DNA of 60,275 nt from an uncultured Verrucomicrobiota bacterium (GCA_903939515.1 CAJAHH010000139.1:1-60275), one strand, 5' to 3'. Numbered from the stretch's first letter, positions 28,312 to 37,915 are shown. The notes: generated from the sequence alone by a model not told the origin. Program-made: numbers and translations.

Positions 28312-28989
28312 ATGGCTCTCGACGGCACTGATTTTGTGGATACCGACCTGCGCACCTCGGGTGGATCTTCCCCCCGACTGGCAACGGCCAGTCCGTCGAT
28401 GTCCGGGGGCACCGGACGGGCTCCGACGCGCGAAGAACTCGACAGCCAATTGACAGCCACCCAGCAAGATCTGGCCAAATTGCGCGAAGCTCAGGAGCAA
28501 CTGGAGCGGGCCAAGGCGGCGATCGAAGAAATGCGCCGCCGCCGCGGTGAGTTTCACACGGGTCGCGAGGAGATGCTGCAGAACCTTCTCCGGGGGGTCG
28601 CCTTGCTCGAGCAGGCTGAGATGAATCTCCGGCGAGATGCTCTCCAAATGGGACGCACGCTAGAGGGGTTGCGAGGTGCGCTGGGCAATGTGCAGGGACT
28701 CAACGAGCAGACCTGGACGGACACCACTTGGGAGACAGAATTGGCCCGGGCCTTGGCAGCGATTGAAAATGCTCGTATGGAGTGGAACCAGGCGCGCTTG
28801 GCTTGGTCGGTGTTGGAAGAGGGCTCGGCCTCGGCCGGACAGCCCGCTGGGTCTGCTGCGCCCGTTTCACTGCTGACCGGACTGACCACCGCTCAATTGG
28901 CTCGTCTGGGCTTGGCCTTCAATTGGCCGGTGGCCTTGCTCGGCCTGGCAGTCTTTGCCTTGGCCGTGGTTCTGGCCTTCAAGCGTTGA
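28312..28989 (+). CDS. Coiled-coil protein with C-terminal membrane anchor, unknown function
   Basis: The 225-residue protein has a disordered Gly/Ser-rich N-terminus, then a Glu/Gln/Arg-rich coiled coil (from about residue 40, REELDSQLTATQQDLAKLRE, to about 115). A helical region follows, then a single C-terminal helix (FNWPVALLGLAVFALAVVLA). A tail-anchored inner-membrane topology is likely. An in-frame GTG at 28300 is the alternative start. The next gene begins 20 bp downstream and has a similar small anchored layout, suggesting they work together. I recognise no family. Confidence 0.7.
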   Translation: MALDGTDFVDTDLRTSGGSSPRLATASPSMSGGTGRAPTREELDSQLTATQQDLAKLREAQEQLERAKAAIEEMRRRRGEFHTGREEMLQNLLRGVALLEQAEMNLRRDALQMGRTLEGLRGALGNVQGLNEQTWTDTTWETELARALAAIENARMEWNQARLAWSVLEEGSASAGQPAGSAAPVSLLTGLTTAQLARLGLAFNWPVALLGLAVFALAVVLAFKR

Positions 28990-29008
28990 GCACGGGCTAG
29001 CGAAGATC

Positions 29009-29467
29009 ATGGCTTGGTTCACTAAAGCAAAGGATCCGATGGCGGTCCGCCAAGCCGAGTTGGACCGTGAAATCGAGGTCATTCAGCGGCGCATCTCGGA
29101 CCTTTCGGCTCGGCCGCTGCCTCCGGTTCGAGCGTTGCCGCCCCGCCCCCGAGAGGCCACCCAGCCCTTTGGATCAGTTCCGCCGCGTGCCGTTCCGGCG
29201 CCGACTCCCATGAGTGTGGCGGGCTCGCGGTCAGGGTCGTCCGTGCCTCCAGATCGTTTTAACCTCGTTGAGGCCTGGCAGCGCTGGGTGCAGCGATTTG
29301 GGGGGCAGCCTCGCCGTCCCTCCGGTTTAGTTCATCTAATGGCGGCCGGTTCGGTCCACGGTTTGCGTCCCCTCCGCTACGAGCGCAAGATTGCACGCCG
29401 CCGCTTCCTGCTGTCCTTGAGCCTCCTTCTCCTCCTGCTCTACGGCATCGCTCGCGAAGTCTTCTGA
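29009..29467 (+). CDS. Small Pro-rich protein with C-terminal membrane helix, unknown function
   Basis: The 152-residue protein starts MAWFTKAKDPMAVRQAELD. It has a short coiled-coil stretch (LDREIEVIQRRISDL), a proline-rich linker, a basic patch (YERKIARRR) and a hydrophobic end (FLLSLSLLLLLLYGIA). The ATG at 29009 follows the upstream stop by 20 bp and is preferred to the frame start at 28955, which lies inside the previous gene. Its 3' end overlaps the convergent DUF7009-like gene by 28 bp. Function is unknown. Confidence 0.65.
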   Translation: MAWFTKAKDPMAVRQAELDREIEVIQRRISDLSARPLPPVRALPPRPREATQPFGSVPPRAVPAPTPMSVAGSRSGSSVPPDRFNLVEAWQRWVQRFGGQPRRPSGLVHLMAAGSVHGLRPLRYERKIARRRFLLSLSLLLLLLYGIAREVF

Positions 29468-29814
29468 TGGGCCGTGCTGTCGGTGTCCCCGTTCCCGGGC
29501 CGGAGGTGGCGCCGGGGAAGGTCTTTCTCGAGGATGAGTCGAGTGCCCCAGGGAGTGAGGTATTCGAGTGTGAGGGTTTCTGAATCGGCCCAGTGCTGCA
29601 CGGCCAATTGAGGAATAGCTACGTTCCAACATCCGGATTCAGTGGTGATCTTCCAGTCGGGCCCAGGGTTCAGCTCTAGGCGGTAGGCCCATTGGTCCTG
29701 GGCCAAGGGGCCAATTTGGATCTGGCCGGCGCACTGCCCTGTCGCCATCCAATCTGCCACCTCCGGAGAGCGCATCCGGAAACGTACTGTCGAATCGACC
29801 CACCGTACCTTCAT
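29440..29814 (-). CDS. Small conserved protein resembling DUF7009
   Basis: The 124-residue protein starts MKVRWVDSTVRFRMRSPEVADW and contains LTLEYLTPWGTRLILEKDL. This resembles a small cytosolic family that I know as DUF7009, which has the same opening and an LL.EKD motif near the end. Function is unknown. It overlaps the convergent gene on its 3' side and is divergent from the sialidase-like gene. Confidence 0.65.
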   Translation of the reverse strand: MKVRWVDSTVRFRMRSPEVADWMATGQCAGQIQIGPLAQDQWAYRLELNPGPDWKITTESGCWNVAIPQLAVQHWADSETLTLEYLTPWGTRLILEKDLPRRHLRPGNGDTDSTAHQKTSRAMP

Positions 29815-29940
29815 CGGCCAAACGCTGACCGGAACGGGGCCAAAGAGGAAGAGGGCTCCGCAGGCTCAGTGACAGGAGGTTGGTGGGGATCGCTCCAGGA
29901 GAGTCCGGAGGGTTTGACCGGTGGGGCGGGGTCGCGTTGG

Positions 29941-32412
29941 ATGAAGCCCATGCTCCCGTTGCGTTCCTGGAGGTGGATTCCCAAGCTCCTAATTGGTTGG
30001 GTTGTCTTGACCGCGAGCCAGACCCGGTCCGTGGCCGCGACCGATTCGGGGTCTTATCGGGTGATCTCGCGGGGTACGGCCGCCGGGAGTTACCAGGCCT
30101 TCCCAGACGCGTGCCGACTGGCCAATGGCGACCTAATTTGTGTCTTCTATGCAGGCTATGGTCACGTGTCGCTACCGCGTCCTGATTGGCCTCGGGGTGG
30201 GCGTATTTGTGCGGTTCGCTCGTCCGACGAGGGTCGCACATGGACCGAGCCGCGGGTGCTCTTCGACGGTCCGGACGACGACCGTGACCCGCACATCGCC
30301 CGGATGAGCGATGGGGTCCTGGTGTGCAGTTTCTTTCCCTACCGGCAGGCTCCGGGGACCCAGCCTGAGTACGAGACGGCGATCGTCACCTCCCGCGACG
30401 ACGGCTGGACCTGGGACTCCGAGCCGCGTGTGCTGGCCCCGCGCTGGGCTGTATCGGCCCCGGTGCGTGAACTCTCCGACGGCACGCGTCTCTTGGGTGT
30501 TTACCACGAGGACGGTGACACGGCCTATGGCGGGGTGCTCCGCTCGACCGACCAAGGCAAGACATGGAGCGCGCCTATCGCCATCGGGCAGGGCAGCGGG
30601 GTTCGTCTAGATGCGGAGACAGACGTGATTGAACTGAAGGACGGTCGGATCTTGGCCGCCTTGCGCGGCGATAAGGTGCCGCTGCACTGGGCTCGGAGCG
30701 GCGACCGGGGTTTGAGTTGGTCGGCGGTGGAATCCAGCGGGTTCCTAGGCCATAGCCCTCATTTCACGCGGCTGACTGGCGGTGAGATTCTCCTGACTCA
30801 TCGGTTGCCGCAGACAGCGCTGCATATTAGCCGTGACGACGGAGCTACCTGGTCGGGTCCTCATGCCATTGATTCGGTCCTTGGCGCCTACCCGTCCACG
30901 GTGGAATTGCAGGACCGCTCGGTGCTGGTGGTTTACTACGAGGAGGGAATCGCCAGCGCCATCCGGGCTCGCCGGTTTCGCTTGTCCGAATCGGGCCTGG
31001 TTTGGCTGCCGCTGGAGCCCGATGTTCGGGACCTCGGCTCGCGCCGTGAGCTCTTCGTCGATCGCGCCTTGATTGACCGAATGGACGGCACTTCGCTGCA
31101 TCTCCACAAGCCGCAGCCTCGGGAGACGGTGCTCAAATTTGATCGTCTCTGGGAGGGGGCGTTTTCCGGATATCTCACGGTCCTTCACGATCCGGATGAT
31201 GCGAATCGCCCTTTTCGAATGTATTACCGCGGTCTGCCGTTGGCTGGGAAGGATGGCTCCACCAACGAGGTGACGTGTTATGCGGAAAGTCGCGACGGCA
31301 TCGCCTGGAGCAAACCCAACCTGGGCCTTTTCAAGGTGGCAGGCACTCGTCGCAACAATGTGGTGCTGGCTGGGCAGTCACCGTTCTCTCACAACTTCTC
31401 GCCCTTCCTCGATTCCAGGGTCGGTGTGGCACGCGAGGAGCGTTTCAAGGCGTTGGCGGGAACCACCGAGAGCGGCCTCCATGCCTTTGCTTCGGGGGAT
31501 GGTCTTCATTGGCGACGACTGGGTTCGGGCCCGGTACTCACCCGAGGGGCCTTCGACTCGCAAAACGTCGCCTGCTGGTCGCCGGCCGAGGGTCGCTATG
31601 TGCTGTTTCTTCGCACCTGGTCGGGCGGCGACTTTTCCGGCTATAGGACCATTAGCCGATCGACCTCCGAGGATTTTCTGCACTGGACCCAACCAGAGCC
31701 GATGACCTTCAGCGACGGTCCGCCCGAGCATCTCTACACGAGCCAGACCCAGCCGTATTTTCGGGCACCGCACCTGCTGGTGGCCACTCCAATGCGTTTC
31801 ATGCCGGGCCGACAAGTGTTGTCCGAAGCTCAGGCACGGGAGTTGGGTGTGAAGCCGGGTTATGCGGGTGATGCGGCTGAGGCGGTGTTCATGACCTCCC
31901 GCGGAGGGAACCGTTATGACCGAACTTTCCTAGAGGGCTTCATCCGGCCTGGCCTCGATCCCGGCAACTGGGCCTCTCGAGCCGGTCTCACCGCGCTGGG
32001 TATTGTGGGCACCGCCTCGGGTGAGATGTCCCTCTACAAGCAGGCGCATTATGCGCAGTCCTCCGGGCATTTGGTGCGTCATACGTTGCGTACCGACGGG
32101 TTCGCCTCGGTGACCGCGCCATTCCGCGGCGGCGAGCTAGTGACCCATCCGCTGCGTTTCTCTGGCCGCCGGCTAGTGATCAATGTTAGCACCGGGGCTG
32201 CTGGAAGCCTTCGAGTTGAGCTGCAGGATCTGGCCGGAAAACCGCTGCCAGGATTTGGTTTGGCCGACTGCCGCGAGGTGGTGGGCGATGACCTTGAGCG
32301 AACGATCACCTGGGCGGGGGGAGCCGATGTGTCTGCGTTGCGGGGGACGCCCGTGCGCCTCCGGTGGTTCCTAAAAGACGCCGACCTCTACGCGTTCCAA
32401 TTTCCAGAATGA
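29941..32412 (+). CDS. Two-part exported glycosidase: sialidase (BNR) domain plus GH32/43-like propeller
   Basis: The 823-residue protein has a signal peptide (KLLIGWVVLTASQTRSVAA). Residues of about 35-365 carry five Asp-box motifs (SSDEGRTW, SRDDGWTW, STDQGKTW, SGDRGLSW, SRDDGATW), which define a six-bladed sialidase propeller. The second half starts at ELFVDRALIDRMDGTSLHLH and carries GYLTVLHDPDD, RMYYRG and YAESRDGIAWSKP. This is a separate family, common in this phylum and Planctomycetota, with a likely five-bladed GH32/43-like fold. The upstream frame start at 29692 is rejected in favour of the ATG that begins the signal peptide. The stop overlaps the NamZ-like start by 4 bp. Confidence 0.85.
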   Translation: MKPMLPLRSWRWIPKLLIGWVVLTASQTRSVAATDSGSYRVISRGTAAGSYQAFPDACRLANGDLICVFYAGYGHVSLPRPDWPRGGRICAVRSSDEGRTWTEPRVLFDGPDDDRDPHIARMSDGVLVCSFFPYRQAPGTQPEYETAIVTSRDDGWTWDSEPRVLAPRWAVSAPVRELSDGTRLLGVYHEDGDTAYGGVLRSTDQGKTWSAPIAIGQGSGVRLDAETDVIELKDGRILAALRGDKVPLHWARSGDRGLSWSAVESSGFLGHSPHFTRLTGGEILLTHRLPQTALHISRDDGATWSGPHAIDSVLGAYPSTVELQDRSVLVVYYEEGIASAIRARRFRLSESGLVWLPLEPDVRDLGSRRELFVDRALIDRMDGTSLHLHKPQPRETVLKFDRLWEGAFSGYLTVLHDPDDANRPFRMYYRGLPLAGKDGSTNEVTCYAESRDGIAWSKPNLGLFKVAGTRRNNVVLAGQSPFSHNFSPFLDSRVGVAREERFKALAGTTESGLHAFASGDGLHWRRLGSGPVLTRGAFDSQNVACWSPAEGRYVLFLRTWSGGDFSGYRTISRSTSEDFLHWTQPEPMTFSDGPPEHLYTSQTQPYFRAPHLLVATPMRFMPGRQVLSEAQARELGVKPGYAGDAAEAVFMTSRGGNRYDRTFLEGFIRPGLDPGNWASRAGLTALGIVGTASGEMSLYKQAHYAQSSGHLVRHTLRTDGFASVTAPFRGGELVTHPLRFSGRRLVINVSTGAAGSLRVELQDLAGKPLPGFGLADCREVVGDDLERTITWAGGADVSALRGTPVRLRWFLKDADLYAFQFPE

Positions 32413-33770
32413 GAGTAAACCCATTGCGTATGCCGTTTTCAGATCAACCCACCGAGGGAGTCGGTCGTATTCCGTGCCGGAGCCCGCTTGTGAGTTTGGG
32501 AAGTTGGACCCTGCTTGCCGCGTGGCTGTGCTTGAGTGCGATGATCTGGGTTGAGGTTCGGGCCGAGATTCGCACGGGCGCCGATTACTTGGTGGCTGAC
32601 GAGGCGACACCGCTGCGGGGCAAACGCATTGGCTTGATCACCAACCCCACCGGCGTGACGCGCAACTTGGAGTCACTGCCCTTGAAGCTGCGCCAGCGGA
32701 AGGACTTCGAGTTGGTGGCACTCTACGGTCCGGAGCATGGGGTTCGAGGCAACGCGCAGGCGGGTGACAAGGTGGGGTTTCAGTGGGATTCGGTGCTGGG
32801 GCTCCCGCTCTTCAGCCTGTACGGCAAAACCTTTAAGCCCACGGGCCCCATGCTGACTAATATCGCAGGGATGGTCCGCGGCAGCCCGGGTATCCCCACC
32901 AATGCCGCCCTGGCCGAACGCATCGACCTCATGGTCTTCGACATTCAGGATGTGGGTTCGCGGGCCTACACCTACGTGGGCACTCTCTCCAAAGCCATGG
33001 AGGCCTGTGCCGAGCATGGCATTCCGCTGCTCGTGCTAGACAGGCCCAACCCACTCGGGGGCGTCGTGCTGGAGGGTCCTGTGTTGGAGGCCCCTGAGTG
33101 GGTGTCGTTGGTGGGTATCCAGCCGATCCCCATGCGCCACGGAATGACCGTGGGTGAGCTGGCTCGCCTGTTCAACGCGCGCTTCATGGCCAAGCCGGTG
33201 GCCTTGACGGTGACACCGGTCACCGGGTGGTCGCGTTCCCTGGAGTTCGCCCAGACGGGCCTGCCTTGGGTGATGCCCTCGCCCAATATGCCGACCCTGG
33301 ACACCGCGCGCGTCTATCCGGGCCAGGTGCTGCTCGAGGGAACTAACCTCTCCGAGGGTCGCGGAACCACTCGACCCTTCGAGTTCTTCGGTGCGCCCTG
33401 GATCCGGGGCAGGGAATTGACCGACGCCCTCAATGCGCTCCATCTGCCCGGGGTCGTCTTTCGGGAGGCGTGGTTCACACCCTCCTTCTCGAAGCACCGC
33501 GGAGAACTTTGTGGAGGCAGCCAAATCCATGTGACCGATGCGGCCCGCTTCCGTTCGGTAATTACCACGCTCCGCCTCCTCGAGACCGTGCGGCGGTTGT
33601 ATCCGAGCCAACTCACCTTCCAAGGCCCAACCTTCGATCGCTTGATGGGCACAGCGAAGGTGCGTCCCTTGCTGGAATCGGGTGCCGACCTTGCCCCGGC
33701 CATGGCCCGCATCGAGTCGGACTTAAAGGCCTTCGAAGCTCTCCGACAGCCTTACCTGCTTTATCCCTGA
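32409..33770 (+). CDS. namZ: DUF1343/NamZ-type exo-beta-N-acetylmuramidase
   Basis: The protein of 453 residues has a late hydrophobic signal (LGSWTLLAAWLCLSAMIWVEV) and the DUF1343 landmarks GKRIGLITNPTGV, ALYGPEHGVRG, FDIQDVGSRAYTYVGT, VLDRPNPLGG and LPWVMPSPNMPTLDTA. NamZ enzymes release terminal MurNAc from muropeptide glycans outside the cytoplasm during peptidoglycan turnover. The ATG overlaps the stop of the sialidase-like gene (ATGA), so both are made together. The 3' end overlaps lnt by 10 bp in convergent orientation. Confidence 0.93.
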   Translation: MRVNPLRMPFSDQPTEGVGRIPCRSPLVSLGSWTLLAAWLCLSAMIWVEVRAEIRTGADYLVADEATPLRGKRIGLITNPTGVTRNLESLPLKLRQRKDFELVALYGPEHGVRGNAQAGDKVGFQWDSVLGLPLFSLYGKTFKPTGPMLTNIAGMVRGSPGIPTNAALAERIDLMVFDIQDVGSRAYTYVGTLSKAMEACAEHGIPLLVLDRPNPLGGVVLEGPVLEAPEWVSLVGIQPIPMRHGMTVGELARLFNARFMAKPVALTVTPVTGWSRSLEFAQTGLPWVMPSPNMPTLDTARVYPGQVLLEGTNLSEGRGTTRPFEFFGAPWIRGRELTDALNALHLPGVVFREAWFTPSFSKHRGELCGGSQIHVTDAARFRSVITTLRLLETVRRLYPSQLTFQGPTFDRLMGTAKVRPLLESGADLAPAMARIESDLKAFEALRQPYLLYP

Positions 33771-35470
33771 GGTGTCCCTGGCTCCGACCCGATTGGCTGT
33801 CGGCGCAGGGAACGGAGAAGGCGCCAGGCCACCAAGGCCAGGGATCCTTGGGCGAACACGTCGCCGTGTCGGTGATAAGGGGTCTCGGTGTGAGGGAGCC
33901 CAATGGGCACGGTGGCCAAGAGGATGCCGGGGGCATACACCTGGCCCGTTGAGTCGCCCAGGACGTCGCGCGGGGTGCCGCAGGCGTCCCACCAGCCGGT
34001 GAGGCCGTTGTTGCACACCCTCACCAAGGCGACTCCGTTTTCTACGGACCGGAACACCGCGCTGGCGGTGTGTTGCCATTGCGCCGCGCTCTCTGCGAAC
34101 CAGCCGTCGTTGGTGAGGCAGAGAATAAAATCGACCTCCGGACGGACATGGTCCCGGATGCCGTGCGGGAAGACGTCTTCAAAGCAAATGACCGGGGCCA
34201 CTGTGGCGCCCCCAGTGAGGCGGAAGGTCCAGGGGCGATCACCGCTTTCAAAGCCATCGCCGATGGGAGTGATCCACTTAAGGAAGGGAAGCCAGCGGGC
34301 CAGTGGGACGTATTCGCCAAAGGGAACGAGTCGCCGCTTCCAGTAGGCCGGAGGCATGGAGCCATCGGTGCGTCGCAAAAAGGCGGCGTTGTAGCGGGCC
34401 ACGGCGGGTCGATCTCCGGACCCGCCTTCCCGGGCCACGGAATCGTCGGCTCCCAGAATCCAGTCCGGCCCGTTCTTTCCGAGCAGTGCCACCATGCGAG
34501 CGTAGTTGGTGTCCGTGAGGCCAAAGGCTCCCTCCGGCCAGATGAGTACCTCCGGCTCCAGCGCCAACGCTTGACGGGACAGGCTCTCGATCTTGGCAAA
34601 GGTGCGCCCTTGTTCGTCGGGATCCCATTGAAGGGTCTGCGGCACCGAGGGCTGAACGAGACCCAGGCGGACGGTTTCGGGGTTGGCTTGGCGCTCCAGA
34701 CGGCGGTAGCCCATGACTTCCCAGAACCCCCAGCCCATGACCATCAATGTCACCAGCAGAGGCAGTCGGGCTTCCGCAGTCCAGTTCCAGCGCGATTCCG
34801 GACGCAGGCCCATGCTAAGGAAGGCCCCTCCCAGGGCTAGACTGCTCCAGCACACCAAGAAAGAAACGCCGTACACCCCGGTGATGCTCGCCAGTTGGAT
34901 GAGGGGTAGTTGCCGCCACTGGCTCACGCCGAGAGGAGCCCAGGGGAATCCGCTCAAGAGGTGGGAGCGCAGGTACTCCAGAGCCACCCAGGCCAGAGCA
35001 AGGGTCACCAGTTGCGAAGCTCTCAAAGGCCAGGGTTGCCGAGCATAGGCCCGAGCTTCCAGGAGCCAGTCGTGCCAACTCCCGGTCTGCCGGTCGGTGG
35101 GCGGATGATCGGCACTCCGGTCGCCTCGGCGGCCGTCCCCTTGGGTGATTTGTAGCCCGAGTCGAATCCAAAGCGCGGGGAACAAAGCGCAGTAAGCGCT
35201 TAAGGCCACCCATCCCGTATAGGCTCCGACGGGATAGGGGATGTGACGCATCCAGCGCAGGAGCACCAGGAAGTGGACGAGCCCGGCGACGTAGCCGTAG
35301 CGAAAACCCTCTGGCCCGCGCAGTCCGCAGGCCCCAAACCACAGGAGCGCTGGAGCAATCCAAGCCAGCCCGGCCCAGCCCGGAGTTGGATGAGCCAAGG
35401 CACCGGCCAGCCCGGCCAAAATTGCCACCGGGTACCGCTGCGTCTCTCGGTTGATCCAAGCGCTCGTCAC
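33761..35470 (-). CDS. lnt: Apolipoprotein N-acyltransferase
   Basis: The 569-residue inner-membrane protein has six to seven N-terminal helices and a nitrilase-like periplasmic domain. Catalytic Glu313 is in LIWPEGAFG, the Lys is in YWKRRLVPFGEYVP and the Cys is in VICFEDVFP, so the triad is complete. It adds the third acyl chain to lipoproteins. The family core is interrupted near residues 110-140 by a polar insertion (DGRRGDRSADHPPTDRQTG). The gene matters to the lipidated MacA-like adaptor in this window. Confidence 0.95.
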   Translation of the reverse strand: MTSAWINRETQRYPVAILAGLAGALAHPTPGWAGLAWIAPALLWFGACGLRGPEGFRYGYVAGLVHFLVLLRWMRHIPYPVGAYTGWVALSAYCALFPALWIRLGLQITQGDGRRGDRSADHPPTDRQTGSWHDWLLEARAYARQPWPLRASQLVTLALAWVALEYLRSHLLSGFPWAPLGVSQWRQLPLIQLASITGVYGVSFLVCWSSLALGGAFLSMGLRPESRWNWTAEARLPLLVTLMVMGWGFWEVMGYRRLERQANPETVRLGLVQPSVPQTLQWDPDEQGRTFAKIESLSRQALALEPEVLIWPEGAFGLTDTNYARMVALLGKNGPDWILGADDSVAREGGSGDRPAVARYNAAFLRRTDGSMPPAYWKRRLVPFGEYVPLARWLPFLKWITPIGDGFESGDRPWTFRLTGGATVAPVICFEDVFPHGIRDHVRPEVDFILCLTNDGWFAESAAQWQHTASAVFRSVENGVALVRVCNNGLTGWWDACGTPRDVLGDSTGQVYAPGILLATVPIGLPHTETPYHRHGDVFAQGSLALVAWRLLRSLRRQPIGSEPGTPQG

Positions 35471-35686
35471 CCCTTCAGCCTACCGCCACGCAGAGGTCTC
35501 CGGAAAGGAAGCCTTTTGGGTGGGTTAGTCACTGAAACTCACTGCGTTCTGGCGGGTTTGATTAAATTTTGCACGTTTCAAGAGGTTTCCAGACATTCCA
35601 ATATCAGGCTCTGGGGTTGGCTTTCGTTCAAAGTGTGGTAACAGTGCGGCTCTCTGGTGGGTCGGTAGAGCCCTTTTGGAGACCCA
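35471..35686. other. Divergent intergenic region between lnt and the MFS gene
   Basis: No gene is seen. A stretch rich in A and T lies around 35560-35610 and could carry promoters for both sides, but no clear -35/-10 pair stands out. A GGAG lies 6 nt upstream of the MFS start codon and probably serves as its Shine-Dalgarno sequence. Confidence 0.4.
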
Positions 35687-36955
35687 ATGATCGAATCCCG
35701 TGAACGACGACTCCTGCTGCTCCTAGCGGCTGTGCAGTTCACCCATGTCTTGGATTTCATGGTCATGCTCCCGCTGGGACCCCAGTTGATGAGGGAACTC
35801 CACATCGGTCCTGCGGGATTTAGTGCACTGCTGGGCTGTTACTCGGTGGCCTCGGGCTTGGCAGGATTTTTTGGGTCCACCTTCATTGATCGATTCGAGC
35901 GGCGGTCGCTGCTCCTACTCACCTACCTCGGATTTATTGTCGGTACGCTCGGGTGTGCGCTGGCCCACAGCGCTCCGATGTTGGCCGTGGCTCGGTCGAT
36001 TTGTGGTATTTTCGGCGGCCTCTGCGGATCTTTGGTCATGACCGTGGCTTCCGACCTGATACCTCCCCAGCGGCGGGCGGCCGGACTGGGGTTGGTGACC
36101 ACCTCCTTTTCGGCAGCGGCGGCATTTGGGGTTCCCATGGGTCTGGCGCTGGCAAATCGCTTCAATTGGGAGGCCCCCTTTTGGGGGGTGGCGGTCCTTT
36201 CGGTCATCTTGTGCGGGTTGATTTCTGTGAACTTGCCGACTCTCAAGGAACACATTCATCCCACGGCCCGCTTTGGTTTTGCTCCGATCCTAGAGGTAGT
36301 CCGCGACTCCAATGCCCGTCGGGCTTTGGCCTTCTATGGCATGCTGGTCTTTGCCCATTTCACCATCATTCCGATGCTCGCCCCCTACCTCATCGGGAAT
36401 GTTCATCTGGCGGAAAATCAGTTGTTCTTAGTCTATCTCGTGGGTGGCCTTTTGAGCCTTTTTTCAACGCCCCGCATCGGTCGGATGGCCGATGATCTGG
36501 GTCGGGTTCGGGTTTACGCGGGTTTGGTGGGGTTCGCCATTCTGATCACTCTGGGAATTACGCATGCCCGTCCGATGCCCCTCTTCTGGTTGGTGCTCTT
36601 GGGGGGATCCTTCTTTGTCTTTGCTAGCGGGCGGTTCATCCCGGCCCAGGCAATCCTCAGTCTTGCAGTGCCACCGCATCGGCGCGGGGCGTTCTTGAGT
36701 TTGAGCAGTTGCGCCCGCGACATCATGGCTGGACTCACCACCGCAGTGGGCGGTTGGCTCGTGGTAAAGACCCCCACCGGCGAGATCGTGGGCTACGATC
36801 GGCTGGGTTGGATCGCGGTGGTCTCGGGCGTCTTCAGCGTGTGGCTCGCCAGCCGGGTTCGCACTGTCGAGCACTCGATCCCCGTGGTGGCTGTAGGAGT
36901 GCCAGCGATAGAAGTGGCTGAAGTGGTTGATCAGGTGAAACGCTCCAACGGGTGA
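35687..36955 (+). CDS. Major facilitator superfamily transporter
   Basis: The 422-residue protein has twelve predicted helices. Its first helix pair is LDFMVMLPLGPQLM followed by SALLGCYSVASGLAG, and the MFS loop motif D-R-F-E-R-R (FIDRFERRSLLLL) joins helices 2 and 3. It resembles the DHA1 drug/sugar efflux group. The substrate is unknown. It is the only gene here with a convincing GGAG at the usual distance from the ATG. It overlaps fmt at its 3' end by 25 bp, convergently. Confidence 0.92.
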   Translation: MIESRERRLLLLLAAVQFTHVLDFMVMLPLGPQLMRELHIGPAGFSALLGCYSVASGLAGFFGSTFIDRFERRSLLLLTYLGFIVGTLGCALAHSAPMLAVARSICGIFGGLCGSLVMTVASDLIPPQRRAAGLGLVTTSFSAAAAFGVPMGLALANRFNWEAPFWGVAVLSVILCGLISVNLPTLKEHIHPTARFGFAPILEVVRDSNARRALAFYGMLVFAHFTIIPMLAPYLIGNVHLAENQLFLVYLVGGLLSLFSTPRIGRMADDLGRVRVYAGLVGFAILITLGITHARPMPLFWLVLLGGSFFVFASGRFIPAQAILSLAVPPHRRGAFLSLSSCARDIMAGLTTAVGGWLVVKTPTGEIVGYDRLGWIAVVSGVFSVWLASRVRTVEHSIPVVAVGVPAIEVAEVVDQVKRSNG

Positions 36956-37872
36956 CCGGCCAGAAAGGCGGCGGCATCCATGCGACGCCCCCCTTCAGGC
37001 TGCAGCGTTAGCAGCTCGAGAGCCCCACTGCCGCAAGCGACCACTACGCGTCCCTTGCCGTAGTCGAGCCGCTCTCCGGGCCGGCCGGAGCCTTCACTCA
37101 GGCTGGCGGCGTGGACCTTCACCAGGCGAGTCTTACCGCCTCCCTCCGCGTGGCAGAAAGCCCCGGGCCAGGGGGTAAACGCCCGCAGGCGACGCCAGAG
37201 TTCCACGGCGGCACGCTCCCACAGCAGGCGTCCGTCCTCTTTGGTGATTTTGCGCGCGAGGCTTACTCCATCGAGGGGTTGGGGTCGTGGCTGTAAATAG
37301 CCTGCGAGATAATCGGGCAGCGATCGGACTAGCAGTTCACCGCCCAGGTTGGCCAGTCGATCATGAAGCGATTGACCGGTGTCCTCGTCCAAAATCGGTG
37401 TGACGGCCGTAGTGACAATGGGGCCGGTGTCGAGCCCAGCGTCCATATGCATGAGAGTCACGCCGGTCTCGCTCAAGCCGTGTGCCAGTGCCCATTGGAT
37501 GGGTGCAGCTCCCCGATAAGCGGGCAATAGCGACGTGTGGACGTTGAGACATCCGTGACGAGGGATGTCTAGCAGTGTTTGTGGCAGGAGTTGCCCGTAG
37601 GCAGCGACCACCATGAGGTCGGGTGCGAGGGTGCGGAGACGTTCAATAAATTCGGGATCACGGGCCTTGGCTGGTTGATCCATCGGGATGCCCAGCTCGA
37701 GTGCGGCCTGTTTGACCGGGGTGGGCTGGAGCGCGAGGTCGCGTCCCTTCGGTCGATCCGGTTGGCTCACCGCCAGGATTACCTGCCAACGGGGGTCGGC
37801 CACCAGACGTCGCAGCACCGTGGCAGCGAGGTCGGCGGTTCCCATAAACACCAATCGGGGCAAGGCGGACAT
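36931..37872 (-). CDS. fmt: Methionyl-tRNA formyltransferase
   Basis: The 313-residue enzyme transfers a formyl group from 10-formyltetrahydrofolate to initiator Met-tRNA. Motifs are LVFMGTADLAATVL at the start, NVHTSLLPAYRGAAPIQWA with the catalytic Asn/His region, and GVTLMHMDAGLDTGPI. It lies 43 bp after the DUF1501 gene in the same direction and may share its transcript, an odd association for a housekeeping gene usually found with def. Confidence 0.95.
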   Translation of the reverse strand: MSALPRLVFMGTADLAATVLRRLVADPRWQVILAVSQPDRPKGRDLALQPTPVKQAALELGIPMDQPAKARDPEFIERLRTLAPDLMVVAAYGQLLPQTLLDIPRHGCLNVHTSLLPAYRGAAPIQWALAHGLSETGVTLMHMDAGLDTGPIVTTAVTPILDEDTGQSLHDRLANLGGELLVRSLPDYLAGYLQPRPQPLDGVSLARKITKEDGRLLWERAAVELWRRLRAFTPWPGAFCHAEGGGKTRLVKVHAASLSEGSGRPGERLDYGKGRVVVACGSGALELLTLQPEGGRRMDAAAFLAGHPLERFT

Positions 37873-37915
37873 TCTTTGCCCATCCTCTGCGAGCGGGACT
37901 CTCGGATCAAGCGAC

